Positions 1 through 16,006 of a DNA stretch of 64,000 bases are shown in pieces. Every line of letters begins with the position of its first letter. The stretch's first letter is position 1. The notes beneath the pieces are model-generated. The model was not told where the DNA came from, made no database searches, and saw only the letters and a program-made list of their open reading frames with translations. Source of the stretch: Nemertoderma westbladi (Eukaryota > Xenacoelomorpha > Nemertodermatida > Nemertodermatidae); NCBI GenBank assembly GCA_032718475.1, contig JAUCBJ010007179.1, forward strand, positions 124,001 through 188,000, given 5' to 3'. A program made the position numbers and the translations under genes.

Positions 1-76
1 CTAGAGTCGATTTATAAACCAAAAGACATATAAATTTTGGCAGGTTAAACTGCTAAAGGTCTTCAAAAGCGCGTAC
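1..76. other. Unique left flank of satellite
   Basis: Short non-repetitive AT-rich sequence before the first satellite monomer. I see no gene or recognisable element in it. Confidence 0.6.
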
Positions 77-3000
77 AACATGTATTACTAAATAATAGAT
101 CGGAACATGTATTACTAAATAATAGATCGGAACATGTATTACTAAATAATAGATCGGAACATGTATTACTAAATAATAGATCGGAACATGTATTACTAAA
201 TAATAGATCGGAACATGTATTACTAAATAATAGATCGGAACATGTATTACTAAATAATAGATCGGAACATGTATTACTAAATAATAGATCGGAACATGTA
301 TTACTAAATAATAGATCGGAACATGGATTACTAAATAATAGATCGGAACATGTATTACTAAATAATAGATCGGAACATGTATTACTAAATAATAGATCGG
401 GACATGGATAACTAAATAATAGATCGGAACATGGATTACTAAATAATCATTATCGGAACATGTATTACTAAATAATAGATCGGAACATGTATTACTAAAT
501 AATAGATCGGGACATGGATAACTAAATAATAGATCGGAACATGTATTACTAAATAATAGATCGGAACATGTTTTACTAAATAATAGATCGGAACATGGAT
601 AACTAAATAATCATTATCGGAACATGTATTACTAAATAATAGATCGGGACATGGATAACTAAATAATAGATCGGAACATGGATTACTAAATAATCATTAT
701 CGGAACATGTATTACTAAATAATAGATCGGAACATGTATTACTAAATAATAGATCGGAACATGGATAACTAAATAATAGATCGGAACATGTATTACTAAA
801 TAATAGATCGGAACATGTTTTACTAAATAATAGATCGGAACATGGATAACTAAATAATCATTATCGGAACATGTATTACTAAATAATAGATCGGAACATG
901 TATTACTAAATAATAGATCGGAACATGGATTACTAAATAATAGATCGGAACATGTATTACTAAATAATAGATCGGAACATGTATTACTAAATAATCATTA
1001 TCGGAACATGTATTACTAAATAATAGATCGGAACATGTATTACTAAATAATAGATCGTAACATGGGTTTCTAAATAATAGATCGGAACATGTATTACTAA
1101 ATAATAGATCGGAACATGGATTACTAAATAATAGATCGGAACATGGATAACTAAATAATAGATTGGAACATGGATAACTAAATAATCATTATCGGAACAT
1201 GTATTACTAAATAATAGATCGGAACATGGATAACTAAATAATCATTATCGGAACATGTATTACTAAATAATAGATCGGAACATGGATTACTAAATAATAG
1301 ATCGGAACATGGATAACTAAATAATAGATTGGAACATGGATAACTAAATAATCATTATCGGAACATGGATTACTAAATAATAGATCGGAACATGGATTAC
1401 TAAATAATAGATCGGAACAGGGATTACTAAATAATAGATCGGAACATGTATTACTAAATAATAGATCGGAACATGGATTACTAAATAATAGATCGGAACA
1501 TGTATTACTAAATAATCATTATCGGAACATGTATTACTAAATAATAGATCGGAACATGTATAACTAAATAATCATTATCGGAACATGGATTACTAAATAA
1601 TAGATCGGAACATGGATTACTAAATAATAGATCGGAACAGGGATTACTAAATAATAGATCGGAACATGTATTACTAAATAATAGATCGGAACAGGGATTA
1701 CTAAATAATAGATCGGAACATGTATTACTAAATAATAGATCGGAACATGGATTACTAAATAATAGATCGGAACATGTATTACTAAATAATCATTATCGGA
1801 ACATGTATTACTAAATAATAGATCGGAACATGGATTACTAAATAATAGATCGGAACATGGATAACTAAATAATAGATTGGAACATGGATAACTAAATAAT
1901 CATTATCGGAACATGGATTACTAAATAATAGATCGGAACATGGATTACTAAATAATAGATCGGAACATGTATTACTAAATAATAGATCGGAACATGGATA
2001 ACTAAATAATAGATCGGAACATGGATTACTAAATAATCATTATCGGAACATGTATTACTAAATAATATATCGCTACATGTATTACTAAATAATAGATCGG
2101 AACATGTATTACTAAATAATAGATCGGAACATGTATTACTAAATAATAGATCGGAACATGTATTACTAAATAATAGATCGGGACATGGATAACTAAATAA
2201 TAGATCGGAACATGTATTACTAAATAATAGATCGGAACAGGGATTACTAAATAATAGATCGGAACATGTATTACTAAATAATCATTATCGGAACATGTAT
2301 TACTAAATAATAGATCGGAACATGTATTACTAAATAATAGATCGGAACATGTATTACTAAATAATAGATCGGAACATGTATTACTAAATAATAGATCGGA
2401 ACATGTATTACTTAATAATAGATCGGAACATGTATTACTAAATAATAGATCGGAACATGTATTACTAAATAATAGATCGGAACATGTATTACTAAATAAT
2501 AGATCGGAACATGTATTACTAAATAATAGATCGGAACATGTATTACTAAATAATAGATCGGAACATGGATTACTAAATAATAGATCGGAACATGTATTAC
2601 TAAATAATAGATCGGAACATGTATTACTAAATAATAGATCGGGACATGGATAACTAAATAATAGATCGGAACATGGATTACTAAATAATCATTATCGGAA
2701 CATGTATTACTAAATAATAGATCGGAACATGTATTACTAAATAATAGATCGGGACATGGATAACTAAATAATAGATCGGAACATGGATTACTAAATAATC
2801 ATTATCGGAACATGTATTACTAAATAATAGATCGGAACATGTATTACTAAATAATAGATCGGGACATGGATAACTAAATAATAGATCGGAACATGTATTA
2901 CTAAATAATAGATCGGAACATGTATTACTAAATAATAGATCGGAACATGTATTACTAAATAATAGATCGGAACATGTATTACTAAATAATAGATCGGAAC

Positions 3001-6000
3001 ATGGATTACTAAATAATAGATCGGAACATGTATTACTAAATAATAGATCGGAACATGGATTACTAAATAATAGATCGGAACATGTATTACTAAATAATCA
3101 TTATCGGAACATGTATTACTAAATAATAGATCGGAACATGGATTACTAAATAATAGATCGTAACATGGATAACTAAATAATAGATTGGAACATGGATAAC
3201 TAAATAATCATTATCGGAACATGTATTACTAAATAATAGATCGGAACATGTATTACTAAATAATAGATCGGGACATGGATAACTAAATAATAGATCGGAA
3301 CATGGATTACTAAATAATCATTATCGGAACATGTATTACTAAATAATAGATCGGAACATGGATTACTAAATAATAGATCGGAACATGTATTACTAAATAA
3401 TAGATCGGAACATGTATTACTAAATAATAGATCGGAACATGTATTACTAAATAATAGATCGGAACATGTATTACTAAATAATAGATCGGAACATGGATAA
3501 CTAAATAATCATTATCGGAACATGTATTACTAAATAATAGATCGGAACATGGATTACTAAATAATAGATCGGAACATGTATTTCTAAATAATAGATCGGA
3601 ACATGGATAACTAAATAATAGATCGGAACATGGATAACTAAATAATAGATCGGAACATGGATAACTAAATAATCATTATCGGAACATGTATTACTAAATA
3701 ATAGATCGGAACATGTATTACTAAATAATAGATCGGAACATGTATTACTAAATAATAGATCGGAACATGTATTACTAAATAATAGATCGGAACATGGATA
3801 ACTAAATAATCATTATCGGAACATGTATTACTAAATAATAGATCGGAACATGGATAACTAAATAATAGATCGGAACATGGATAACTAAATAATAGATCGG
3901 AACATGGATTACTAAATAATAGATCGGAACATGGATTACTAAATAATAGATCGGAACATGTATTACTAAATAATAGATCGGAACATGGATAACTAAATAA
4001 TAGATCGGAACATGGATTACTAAATAATAGATCGGAACATGGATAACTAAATAATCATTATCGGAACATGTATTACTAAATAATAGATCGGAACATGTAT
4101 TACTAAATAATAGATCGGAACATGGATAACTAAATAATAGATCGGAACATGTATTACTAAATAATAGATCGGAACAGGGATTACTAAATAATAGATCGGA
4201 ACATGGATAACTAAATAATCATTATCGGAACATGTATTACTAAATAATAGATCGGAACATGTATTACTAAATAATAGATCGGAACATGGATTACTAAATA
4301 ATAGATCGGAACATGGATAACTAAATAATAGATCGGAACATATATTACTAAATAATAGATCGGAACATGTATTACTAAATAATAGATCGGAACATGGATA
4401 ACTAAATAATAGATCGGAACATGTATTACTAAATAATAGATCGGAACAGGGATTACTAAATAATAGATCGGAACATGGATAACTAAATAATCATTATCGG
4501 AACATGTATTACTAAATAATAGATCGGAACAGGGATTACTAAATAATAGATCGGAACATGGATAACTAAATAATCATTATCGGAACATGTATTACTAAAT
4601 AATAGATCGGAACATGTAATACTAAATAATAGATCGGAACATGTATTACTAAATAATAGATCGGAACATGTATTACTAAATAATAGATCGGAACATGTAT
4701 TACTAAATAATAGATCGGAACATGTATTACTAAATAATAGATCGGGACATGGATAACTAAATAATAGATCGGAACATGGATAACTAAATAATCATTATCG
4801 GAACATGGATTACTAAATAATAGATCGGAACATGTATTACTAAATAATAGATCGTAACATGGGTTTCTAAATAATAGATCGGAACATGGATTACTAAATA
4901 ATAGATCGGAACATTTATTACTAAATAATAGATCGGGACATGGATAACTAAATAATAGATCGGAACATGTATTACTAAATAATAGATCGTAACATGGATT
5001 ACTAAATAATAGATCGGAACATTTATTACTAAATAATAGATCGGGACATGGATAACTAAATAATAGATCGGAACATGTATTACTAAATAATAGATCGGGA
5101 CATGGATAACTAAATAATAGATCGGAACATGGATAACTAAATAATAGATCGGAACATGTATTACTAAATAATAGATCGGAACATGGATAACTAAATAATA
5201 GATCGGAACATGGATTACTAAATAATCATTATCGGAACATGGATTACTAAATAATAGATCGGAACATGTATTACTAAATAATAGATCGGAACATGTATTA
5301 CTAAATAATAGATCGGGACATGGATAACTAAATAATAGATCGGAACATGCATTACTAAATAATAGATCGTAACATGGATTACTAAATAATAGATCGGAAC
5401 ATTTATTACTAAATAATAGATCGGGACATGGATAACTAAATAATAGATCGGAACATGTATTACTAAATAATAGATCGGGACATGGATAACTAAATAATAG
5501 ATCGGAACATGGATAACTAAATAATCATTATCGGAACATGGATTACTAAATAATAGATCGGAACATGTATTACTAAATAATAGATCGGAACATGTATTAC
5601 TAAATAATAGATCGGAACATGGATAACTAAATAATAGATCGGAACATGGATTACTAAATAATCATTATCGGAACATGGATTACTAAATAATAGATCGGAA
5701 CATGTATTACTAAATAATAGATCGGAACATGTATTACTAAATAATAGATCGGAACATGGATAACTAAATAATAGATCGGAACATGTATTACTAAATAATA
5801 GATCGGAACATGTATTACTAAATAATAGATCAGAACATGGATTACTAAATAATAGATCGGAACATGTATTACTAAATAATAGATCGGGACATGGATAACT
5901 AAATAATAGATCGGAACATGGATAACTAAATAATCATTATCGGAACATGGATTACTAAATAATAGATCGGAACATGTATTACTAAATAATAGATCGGAAC

Positions 6001-8689
6001 ATGTATTACTAAATAATAGATCGGAACATGGATTACTAAATAATAGATCGGAACATGGATAACTAAATAATAGATCGGAACATGGATTACTAAATAATCA
6101 TTATCGGAACATGTATTACTAAATAATAGATCGGAACATGTATCACTAAATAATAGATCGGAACATGTATTACTAAATAATAGATCGGGACATGGATAAC
6201 TAAATAATAGATCGGAACATGGATAACTAAATAATCATTATCGGAACATGTATTACTAAATAATAGATCGGAACATGTATTACTAAATAATAGATCGGAA
6301 CATGTATTACTAAATAATAGATCGGAACATGGATAACTAAATAATAGATCGGAACATGGATAACTAAATAATAGATCGGAACATGTATTACTAAATAATA
6401 GATCGGGACATGGATAACTAAATAATAGATCGGAACATGTATTACTAAATAATAGATCGGGACATGGATAACTAAATAATAGATCGGAACATGGATAACT
6501 AAATAATCATTTTCGGAACATGGATTACTAAATAATAGATCGGAACATGTATTACTAAATAATAGATCGGAACATGTATTACTAAATAATAGATCGGAAC
6601 ATGGATTACTAAATAATAGATCGGAACATGGATAACTAAATAATAGATCGGAACATGGATTACTAAATAATCATTATCGGAACATGTATTACTAAATAAT
6701 AGATCGGAACATGTATCACTAAATAATAGATCGGAACATGTATTACTAAATAATAGATCGGGACATGGATAACTAAATAATAGATCGGAACATGGATAAC
6801 TAAATAATCATTATCGGAACATGTATTACTAAATAATAGATCGGAACATGGATTACTAAATAATAGATCGGAACATGGATAACTAAATAATAGATCGGAA
6901 CATGGATTACTAAATAATCATTATCGGAACATGTATTACTAAATAATAGATCGGAACATGTATTACTAAATAATAGATCGGAACATGTATTACTAAATAA
7001 TAGATCGGAACATGTATTACTAAATAATCATTATCGGAACATGTATTACTAAATAATAGATCGGAACATGGATAACTAAATAATAGATCGGAACATGGAT
7101 TACTAAATAATAGATCGGAACATGTATTACTAAATAATAGATCGGAACAGGGATTACTAAATAATAGATCGGAACATGGATAACTAAATAATCATTATCG
7201 GAACATGTATTACTAAATAATAGATCGGAACATGTCTTACTAAATAATAGATCGGAACATGGATAACTAAATAATCATTATCGGAACATGTATTACTAAA
7301 TAATAGATCGGAACATGGATTACTAAATAATAGATCGGAACATGGATAACTAAATAATAGATCGGAACATGGATTACTAAATAATCATTATCGGAACATG
7401 TATTACTAAATAATAGATCGGAACATGTATTACTAAATAATAGATCGGAACATGTATTACTAAATAATAGATCGGAACATGTATTACTAAATAATCATTA
7501 TCGGAACATGTATTACTAAATAATAGATCGGAACATGGATAACTAAATAATAGATCGGAACATGGATTACTAAATAATAGATCGGAACATGTATTACTAA
7601 ATAATAGATCGGAACAGGGATTACTAAATAATAGATCGGAACATGGATAACTAAATAATCATTATCGGAACATGTATTACTAAATAATAGATCGGAACAT
7701 GTATTACTAAATAATAGATCGTAACATGGATTACTAAATAATAGATCGGAACATGGATAACTAAATAATAGATCGGAACATGGATAACTAAATAATCATT
7801 ATGGGAACATGTATTACTAAATAATAGATCGGAACATGGATAACTAAATAATAGATCGGAACATGGATAACTAAATAATAGATCGGAACATGGATAACTA
7901 AATAATAGATCGTAACATGGATTACTAAATAATAGATCGGAACATGGATAACTAAATAATAGATCGGAACATGTATTACTAAATAATAGATCGGAACATG
8001 TATTACTAAATAATAGATCGGAACATGGATTACTAAATAATAGATCGGAACATGTATTACTAAATAATAGATCGGAACATGTATTACTAAATAATATATC
8101 GCTACATGTATTACTAAATAATAGATCGGAACATGTATTACTAAATAATAGATCGTAACATGTATTACTATATAATATATCGCTACATGTATTACTAAAT
8201 AATATATCGCTACATGTATTACTAAATAATAGATCGGAACATGTATTACTAAATAATATATCGCTACATGTATTACTAAATAATAGATCGGAACATGTAT
8301 TACTAAATAATAGATCGTAACATGTATTACTAAATAATAGATCGGAACATGTATTACTAAATAATAGATCGTAACATGTATTACTAAATAATATATCGCT
8401 ACATGTATTACTAAATAATATATCGCTACATGTATTACTAAATAATAGATCGGAACATGGATTACTAAATAATAGATCGGAACATGGATAACTAAATAAT
8501 AGATCGGAACATGGATAACTAAATAATAGATCGGAACATGGATAACTAAATAATAGATCGGAACATGGATTACTAAATAATAGATCGGAACATGGATAAC
8601 TAAATAATAGATCGGAACATGGATAACTAAATAATAGATCGGAACATGTATTACTAAATAATAGATCGGAACATGGATAACTAAATAAT

Positions 8690-11600
8690 ATATCGGAACA
8701 TGGATAACTAAATAATCATTATCGGAACATGTATTACTAAATAATAGATCGGAACATGTATTACTAAATAATAGATCGTAACATGGATTACTAAATAATA
8801 GATCGGAACATGGATAACTAAATAATAGATCGGAACATGGATAACTAAATAATCATTATGGGAACATGTATTACTAATAATAGATCGGAACATGGATAAC
8901 TAAATAATAGATCGGAACATGGATTACTAAATAATAGATCGGAACATGGATTACTAAATAATAGATCGGAACATGGATAACTAAATAATAGATCGGAACC
9001 TGTATTACTAAATAATAGATCGGAACATGTATTACTAAATAATAGATCGGAACATGGATAACTAAATAATATATCGGAACATGGATAACTAAATAATCAT
9101 TATCGGAACATGGATTACTAAATAATAGATCAGAACATGTATTACTAAATAATAGATCGGAACATGGATAACTAAATAATAGATCGGAACATGGATAACT
9201 AAATAATAGATCGGAACATGGATAACTAAATAATAGATCGGAACATGGATAACTAAATAATCATTATCGGAACATGTATTACTAAATAATAGATCAGAAC
9301 ATGTATTACTAAATAATAGATCGGAACATGGATAACTAAATAATAGATCGGAACATGGATAACTAAATAATAGATCGGAACATGGATAACTAAATAATAG
9401 ATCGGAACCTGTATTACTAAATAATAGATCGGAACATGTATTACTAAATAATAGATCGGAACATGGATAACTAAATAATAGATCGGAACATGGATAACTA
9501 AATAATAGATCGGAACATGGATAACTAAATAATCATTATCGGAACATGTATTACTAAATAATAGATCGGAACATGGATTACTAAATAATAGATCGGAACA
9601 TGGATTACTAAATAATAGATCGGAACATGGATAACTAAATAATCATTATCGGAACATGTATTACTAAATAATAGATCGGAACATGGATTACTAAATAATA
9701 GATCGGAACATGGATAACTAAATAATAGATCGGAACCTGTATTACTAAATAATAGATTGGAACATGGATTACTAAATAATATATCGGAACATGTATTACT
9801 AAATAATAGTTCGGAACATGTATTACTAAATAATAAATCGGAACATGTATTACTAAATAATAGATCGGAACATGGATTACTAAATAATAGATCGGAACAT
9901 GGATTACTAAATAATAGATCGGAACATGTATTACTAAATAATAGATCGTAACATGCATTACTAAATAATAGATCGGAACATGGATTACTAAATAATAGAT
10001 CGGAACATGGATTACTAAATAATCGATCGGAACATGTATTACTAAATAATAGATCGGAACATGGATAACTAAATAATAGATCGGAACATGGATAACTAAA
10101 TAATAGATCGGAACATGGATAACTAAATAATAGATCGGAACATGGATAACTAAATAATCATTATCGGAACATGTATTACTAAATAATAGATCAGAACATG
10201 TATTACTAAATAATAGATCGGAACATGGATAACTAAATAATAGATCGGAACATGGATAACTAAATAATAGATCGGAACATGGATAACTAAATAATAGATC
10301 GGAACCTGTATTACTAAATAATAGATCGGAACATGTATTACTAAATAATAGATCGGAACATGGAAAACTAAATAATCATTATCGGAACATGTATTACTAA
10401 ATAATAGATCGGAACATGGATTACTAAATAATAGATCGGAACATGGATTACTAAATAATAGATCGGAACATGGATAACTAAATAATCATTATCGGAACAT
10501 GGATTACTAAATAATAGATCAGAACATGTATTACTAAATAATAGATCGGAACATGGATAACTAAATAATAGATCGGAACATGGATAACTAAATAATAGAT
10601 CGGAACATGGATAACTAAATAATAGATCGGAACATGGATAACTAAATAATCATTATCGGAACATGTATTACTAAATAATAGATCAGAACATGTATTACTA
10701 AATAATAGATCGGAACATGGATAACTAAATAATAGATCGGAACATGGATAACTAAATAATAGATCGGAACATGGATAACTAAATAATAGATCGGAACCTG
10801 TATTACTAAATAATAGATCGGAACATGTATTACTAAATAATAGATCGGAACATGGATAACTAAATAATAGATCGGAACATGGATAACTAAATAATCATTA
10901 TCGGAACATGTATTACTAAATAATAGATCGGAACATGGATTACTAAATAATAGATAGGAACATGGATTACTAAATAATAGATCGGAACATGGATAACTAA
11001 ATAATCATTATCGGAACATGTATTACTAAATAATAGATCGGAACATGGATTACTAAATAATAGATCGGAACATGGATAACTAAATAATCATTATCGGAAC
11101 ATGTATTACTAAATAATAGATCGGAACATGGATAACTAAATAATAGATCGGAACCTGTATTACTAAATAATAGATTGGAACATGGATTACTAAATAATAT
11201 ATCGGAACATGTATTACTAAATAATAGTTCGGAACATGTATTACTAAATAATAGATCGGAACATGTATTACTAAATAATAGATCGGAACATGTATTACTA
11301 AATAATAGATCGGAACATGTATTAATAAATAATAGATCGGAACATGTATTACTAAATAATAGATCGGAACATGGATTACTAAATAATAGATCGGAACATG
11401 GATTACTAAATAATAGATCGGAACATGTATTACTAAATAATAGATCGGAACATGGATTACTAAATAATAGATCGGAACATGGATTACTAAATAATAGATC
11501 GGAACATGTATTACTAAATAATAGATCGGAACATGGATTACTAAATAATAGATCGGAACATGGATTACTAAATAATCGATCGGAACATGTATTACTAAAT

Positions 11601-14600
11601 AATAGATCGGAACATGGATAACTAAATAATCATTATCGGAACATGTATTACTAAATAATAGATCGGAACATGTATTACTAAATAATAGATCGGAACATGT
11701 ATTACTAAATAATAGATCGGAACATGGATTACTAAATAATAGATCGGAACATGTATTACTAAATAATAGATCGGAACATGTATTACTAAATAATCATTAT
11801 CGGAACATGTATTACTAAATAATCATTATCGGAACATGTATTACTAAATAATAGATCGGAACATGTATTACTAAATAATCATTATCGGAACATGTATTAC
11901 TAAATAATAGATCGGAACATGGATAACTAAATAATAGATCGGAACATGTATTACTAAATAATAGATCGGAACATGGATAACTAAATAATCATTATCGGAA
12001 CATGTATTACTAAATAATAGATCGGAACATGTATTACTAAATAATAGATCGGAACATGTATTACTAAATAATAGATCGGAACATGGATTACTAAATAATA
12101 GATCGGAACATGTATTACTAAATAATAGATCGGAACATGTATTACTAAATAATCATTATCGGAACATGTATTACTAAATAATAGATCGGAACATGTATTA
12201 CTAAATAATCATTATCGGAACATGTATTACTAAATAATAGATCGGAACATGGATAACTAAATAATAGATCGGAACATGTATTACTAAATAATAGATCGGA
12301 ACATGTATTACTAAATAATCATTATCGGAACATGTATTACTAAATAATAGATCGGAACATGTATTACTAAATAATCATTATCGGAACATGTATTACTAAA
12401 TAATAGATCGGAACATGGATAACTAAATAATAGATCGGAACATGTATTACTAAATAATAGATCGGAACATGTATTACTAAATAATAGATCGGAACATGTA
12501 TTACTAAATAATAGATCGGAACATGTATTACTAAATAATCATTATCGGAACATGGATTACTAAATAATTGATCGGAACAGGGATTACTAAATAATAGATC
12601 GGAACATGGATAACTAAATAATCATTATCGGAACATGTATTACTAAATAATAGATCGGAACATGGATTACTAAATAATAGATCGGAACATGGATAACTAA
12701 ATAATAGATTGGAACATGGATTACTAAATAATAGATCGGAACATGTATTACTAAATAATAGATCGGAACATGTATTACTAAATAATAGATCGGAACATGT
12801 ATTACTAAATAATAGATCGGAACATGTATTACTAAATAATAGATCGGAACATGGATTAATAATAGATCGGAACATGGATAACTAAATAATAGATCGGAAC
12901 ATGTATTACTAAATAATAGATCGGAACATGTATTACTAAAAAATAGATCGGAACATGTATTACTAAATAATAGATCGGAACATGTATTACTAAATAATCA
13001 TTATCGGAACATGTATTACTAAATAATAGTTCGGAACATGGATTACTAAATAATAGATCGGAACATGGATTACTAAATAATAGATCGGAACATGGATAAC
13101 TAAATAATCATTATCGGAACATGTATTACTAAATAATAGATCGGAACATGGATTACTAAATAATAGATCGGAACATGTATTACTAAATAATAGATCGGAA
13201 CATGGATAACTAAATAATAGATCGGAACATGGATTACTAAATAATAGATCGGAACATGGATTACTAAATAATAGATCGGAACATGGATAACTAAATAATC
13301 ATTATCGGAACATGTATTACTAAATAATAGATCGGAACATGTATTACTAAATAATAGATCGGAACATGTATTACTAAATAATAGATCGGAACATGGATTA
13401 CTAAATAATAGATCGGAACATGGATTACTAATTAATAGATCGGAACATGGATAAATAAATAATCATTATCGGAACATGGATAACTAAATAATAGATCGGA
13501 ACATGGATAACTAAATAATCATTATCGGAACATGTATTACTAAATAATAGATCGGAACATGTATTACTAAATAATAGATCGTAACATGGATTACTAAATA
13601 ATAGATCGGAACATGGATAACTAAATAATAGATCGGAACATGGATAACTAAATAATCATTATGGGAACATGTATTACTAATAATAGATCGGAACATGGAT
13701 AACTAAATAATAGATCGGAACATGGATTACTAAATAATAGATCGGAACATGGATTACTAAATAATAGATCGGAACATGGATAACTAAATAATAGATCGGA
13801 ACCTGTATTACTAAATAATAGATCGGAACATGTATTACTAAATAATAGATCGGAACATGGATAACTAAATAATAGATCGGAACATGGATAACTAAATAAT
13901 CATTATCGGAACATGGATTACTAAATAATAGATCAGAACATGTATTACTAAATAATAGATCGGAACATGGATAACTAAATAATAGATCGGAACATGGATA
14001 ACTAAATAATAGATCGGAACATGGATAACTAAATAATAGATCGGAACATGGATAACTAAATAATCATTATCGGAACATGTATTACTAAATAATAGATCAG
14101 AACATGTATTACTAAATAATAGATCGGAACATGGATAACTAAATAATAGATCGGAACATGGATAACTAAATAATAGATCGGAACCTGTATTACTAAATAA
14201 TAGTTCGGAACATGTATTACTAAATAATAGATCGGAACATGGATAACTAAATAATAGATCGGAACATGGATAACTAAATAATCATTATCGGAACATGTAT
14301 TACTAAATAATAGATCGGAACATGGATTACTAAATAATAGATCGGAACATGGATTACTAAATAATAGATCGGAACATGGATAACTAAATAATCATTATCG
14401 GAACATGTATTACTAAATAATAGATCGGAACATGGATTACTAAATAATAGATCGGAACATGGATAACTAAATAATCATTATCGGAACATGTATTACTAAA
14501 TAATAGATCGGAACATGGATAACTAAATAATAGATCGGAACCTGTATTACTAAATAATAGATTGGAACATGGATTACTAAATAATATATCGGAACATGTA

Positions 14601-14950
14601 TTACTAAATAATAGTTCGGAACATGTATTACTTAATAATAAATCGGAACATGTATTACTAAATAATAGATCGGAACATGGATTACTAAATAATAGATCGG
14701 AACATGTATTACTAAATAATAGATCGGAACATGTATTACTAAATAATAGATCGGAACATGGATAACTAAATAATAGATCGGAACATGGAATACTAAATAA
14801 TAGATCGGAACATGGATAACTAAATAATCATTATCGGAACATGTATTACTAAATAATAGATCGGAACATGTATTACTAAATAATAGATTGGAACATGGAT
14901 AACTAAATAATCATTATCGGAACATGGATAACTAAATAATCATTATCGGA
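8690..14950. repeat. Segmental duplication inside the left satellite block
   Basis: Two stretches share private mutations at an offset of about 4.8 kb. The block at 8708-8893 reappears at 13511-13696 with the same CATTATGGG variant and the same shortened 24-bp monomer (TTACTAATAATAG). The GAACCTG / GATTGG / AGTTCGG variant cluster at about 9735-9815 reappears at about 14540-14620 and also at about 11152-11235. These look like kilobase-scale copies made by unequal exchange within the array. Boundaries are approximate. Confidence 0.75.
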
Positions 14951-15349
14951 ACATGTATTACTAAATAATAGATCGGAACATGTATTACTAAATAATAGAT
15001 CGGAACATGTATTACTAAATAATAGATCGGGACATGTATTACTAAATAATAGATCGGAACATGGACTACTAAATAATAGATCGGAACATGTATTACTAAA
15101 TATTAGATCGGAACATGTATTACTAAATAATAGATCGGAACATGTATTACTAAATAATAGATCGGAACATGTATTACTAAACAATAGATCGTAACATGTA
15201 TCACTAAATAATAGATCGGAACATGTATTACTAAATAATAGATCGGAACATGTATTACTAAATAATACATCGGAACATGTATTACTAAATAATAGATCGG
15301 AACATGGATTACTAAATAATAGATCGGAACATGTATTACTAAATAATAG

Positions 15350-15354
15350 ATCGG
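15350..15354. repeat. 5-bp target site duplication, left (ATCGG)
   Basis: ATCGG directly before the 5' LTR. The same five bases follow the 3' LTR at 22325-22329. The sequence is part of the satellite monomer, so removing the element restores a normal unit. Confidence 0.95.
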
Positions 15355-15892
15355 TGTTAGCTTATTCAATCCCGCCAACACCCCATAAAGTTATTAGCCG
15401 ATAAGCAATATTGGGAGCCACGAGATTGGGCAATTAACCAACTCGTGCCATCCCAATAAGAGTGGGAAGGAGGCACACAATAGAGGGTCAGGGGCCAAAC
15501 CCCTAACCCAAGGAGAACAGGTGGAGTGAACGGGAATACTCCACGGGGCGCCAACAAGGGTATTAACCAATCAGAGGGGGGAATGGCATCGATTGAGTAG
15601 CAGTAAGGCCACCGTGCAATATAACCAATAACCTATTAATCAGTGATTCAGTTATCTCAGTGCAGCAGTGCTAGCGTAGGGTACAGCCAATTAGTTTAGT
15701 TAGGGGATCACGGGACTTTAGTTACCGTATCCCGCCTACCGTATAATTCACAATATATCTATATCCTATAACCTATTATTATACACCGAACTTCAGAACT
15801 CAGTTATCTTTATTTCACTCTTATACACGGCGGGGACGCGTGGACTAAATACCACATCGGATAAATCGGGATCCCTCCTGGATCCCGTCACA
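15355..15892 (+). repeat. 5' LTR (538 bp)
   Basis: Begins TGTTAGCTTATTC and ends CCCGTCACA. Line-by-line comparison with 21787-22324 shows no difference. It should hold the promoter. I do not see an AATAAA polyadenylation signal in it. Confidence 0.95.
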
Positions 15893-16006
15893 GTAACTAA
15901 ATGGGTGTTGCTTCCCCAGCTAAACTCAGTAACTAAACCGAGCTGCCGCCCTAGTTAAACTCTAAGAACTGCAACCTAGCTAGCCGAATCATCAGCCACA
16001 AACGAG
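15893..16006 (+). other. Leader between 5' LTR and Gag-like ORF
   Basis: 114 bp of untranslated leader. A primer binding site should lie here. TGGGTGTTGCTTCC from 15902 starts with the expected TGG about 9 bases after the LTR, but I cannot match it to a particular tRNA, so the site is only a candidate. Confidence 0.5.

Larger units (their letters stand above)
77..15354. repeat. 27-bp satellite array, left block
   Basis: Head-to-tail array of a 27-bp unit that starts ATCGGAACATG and ends CTAAATAATAG, about 560 copies by length division. Common variants are TGTATTAC, TGGATTAC and TGGATAAC in the middle of the unit, GGGACATGG, and a 29-bp form in which TAATAGATCGG is replaced by TAATCATTATCGG. 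The 29-bp form recurs every few monomers up to about 14.95 kb and I do not see it in the right block. Another variant, TATATCGCTACATG, is rare here apart from a cluster at about 8.1-8.4 kb. Because 27 is divisible by 3 and the consensus lacks stops in several frames, long spurious reading frames occur on both strands. Confidence 0.97.

Noticed and set aside
77-15354. CRISPR-like regularly spaced repeats
   Set aside because: Monomers are directly adjacent with no unique spacers, and the context is clearly eukaryotic.
15350-15354. Target duplication of the LTR element as mere satellite periodicity
   Set aside because: I considered that ATCGG on both sides could be chance from the repeat, but the TG...CA ends and exact restoration of one monomer only fit a true 5-bp duplication.
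8708-15381. Many 60-150-codon frames in the left satellite
   Set aside because: Same artefact: the period is divisible by three and the consensus lacks stops in several frames.
15366-15557. 63-codon minus-strand frame, repeated at 21798-21989
   Set aside because: It lies in both LTRs and has no homology signal; it is a chance frame in duplicated DNA.
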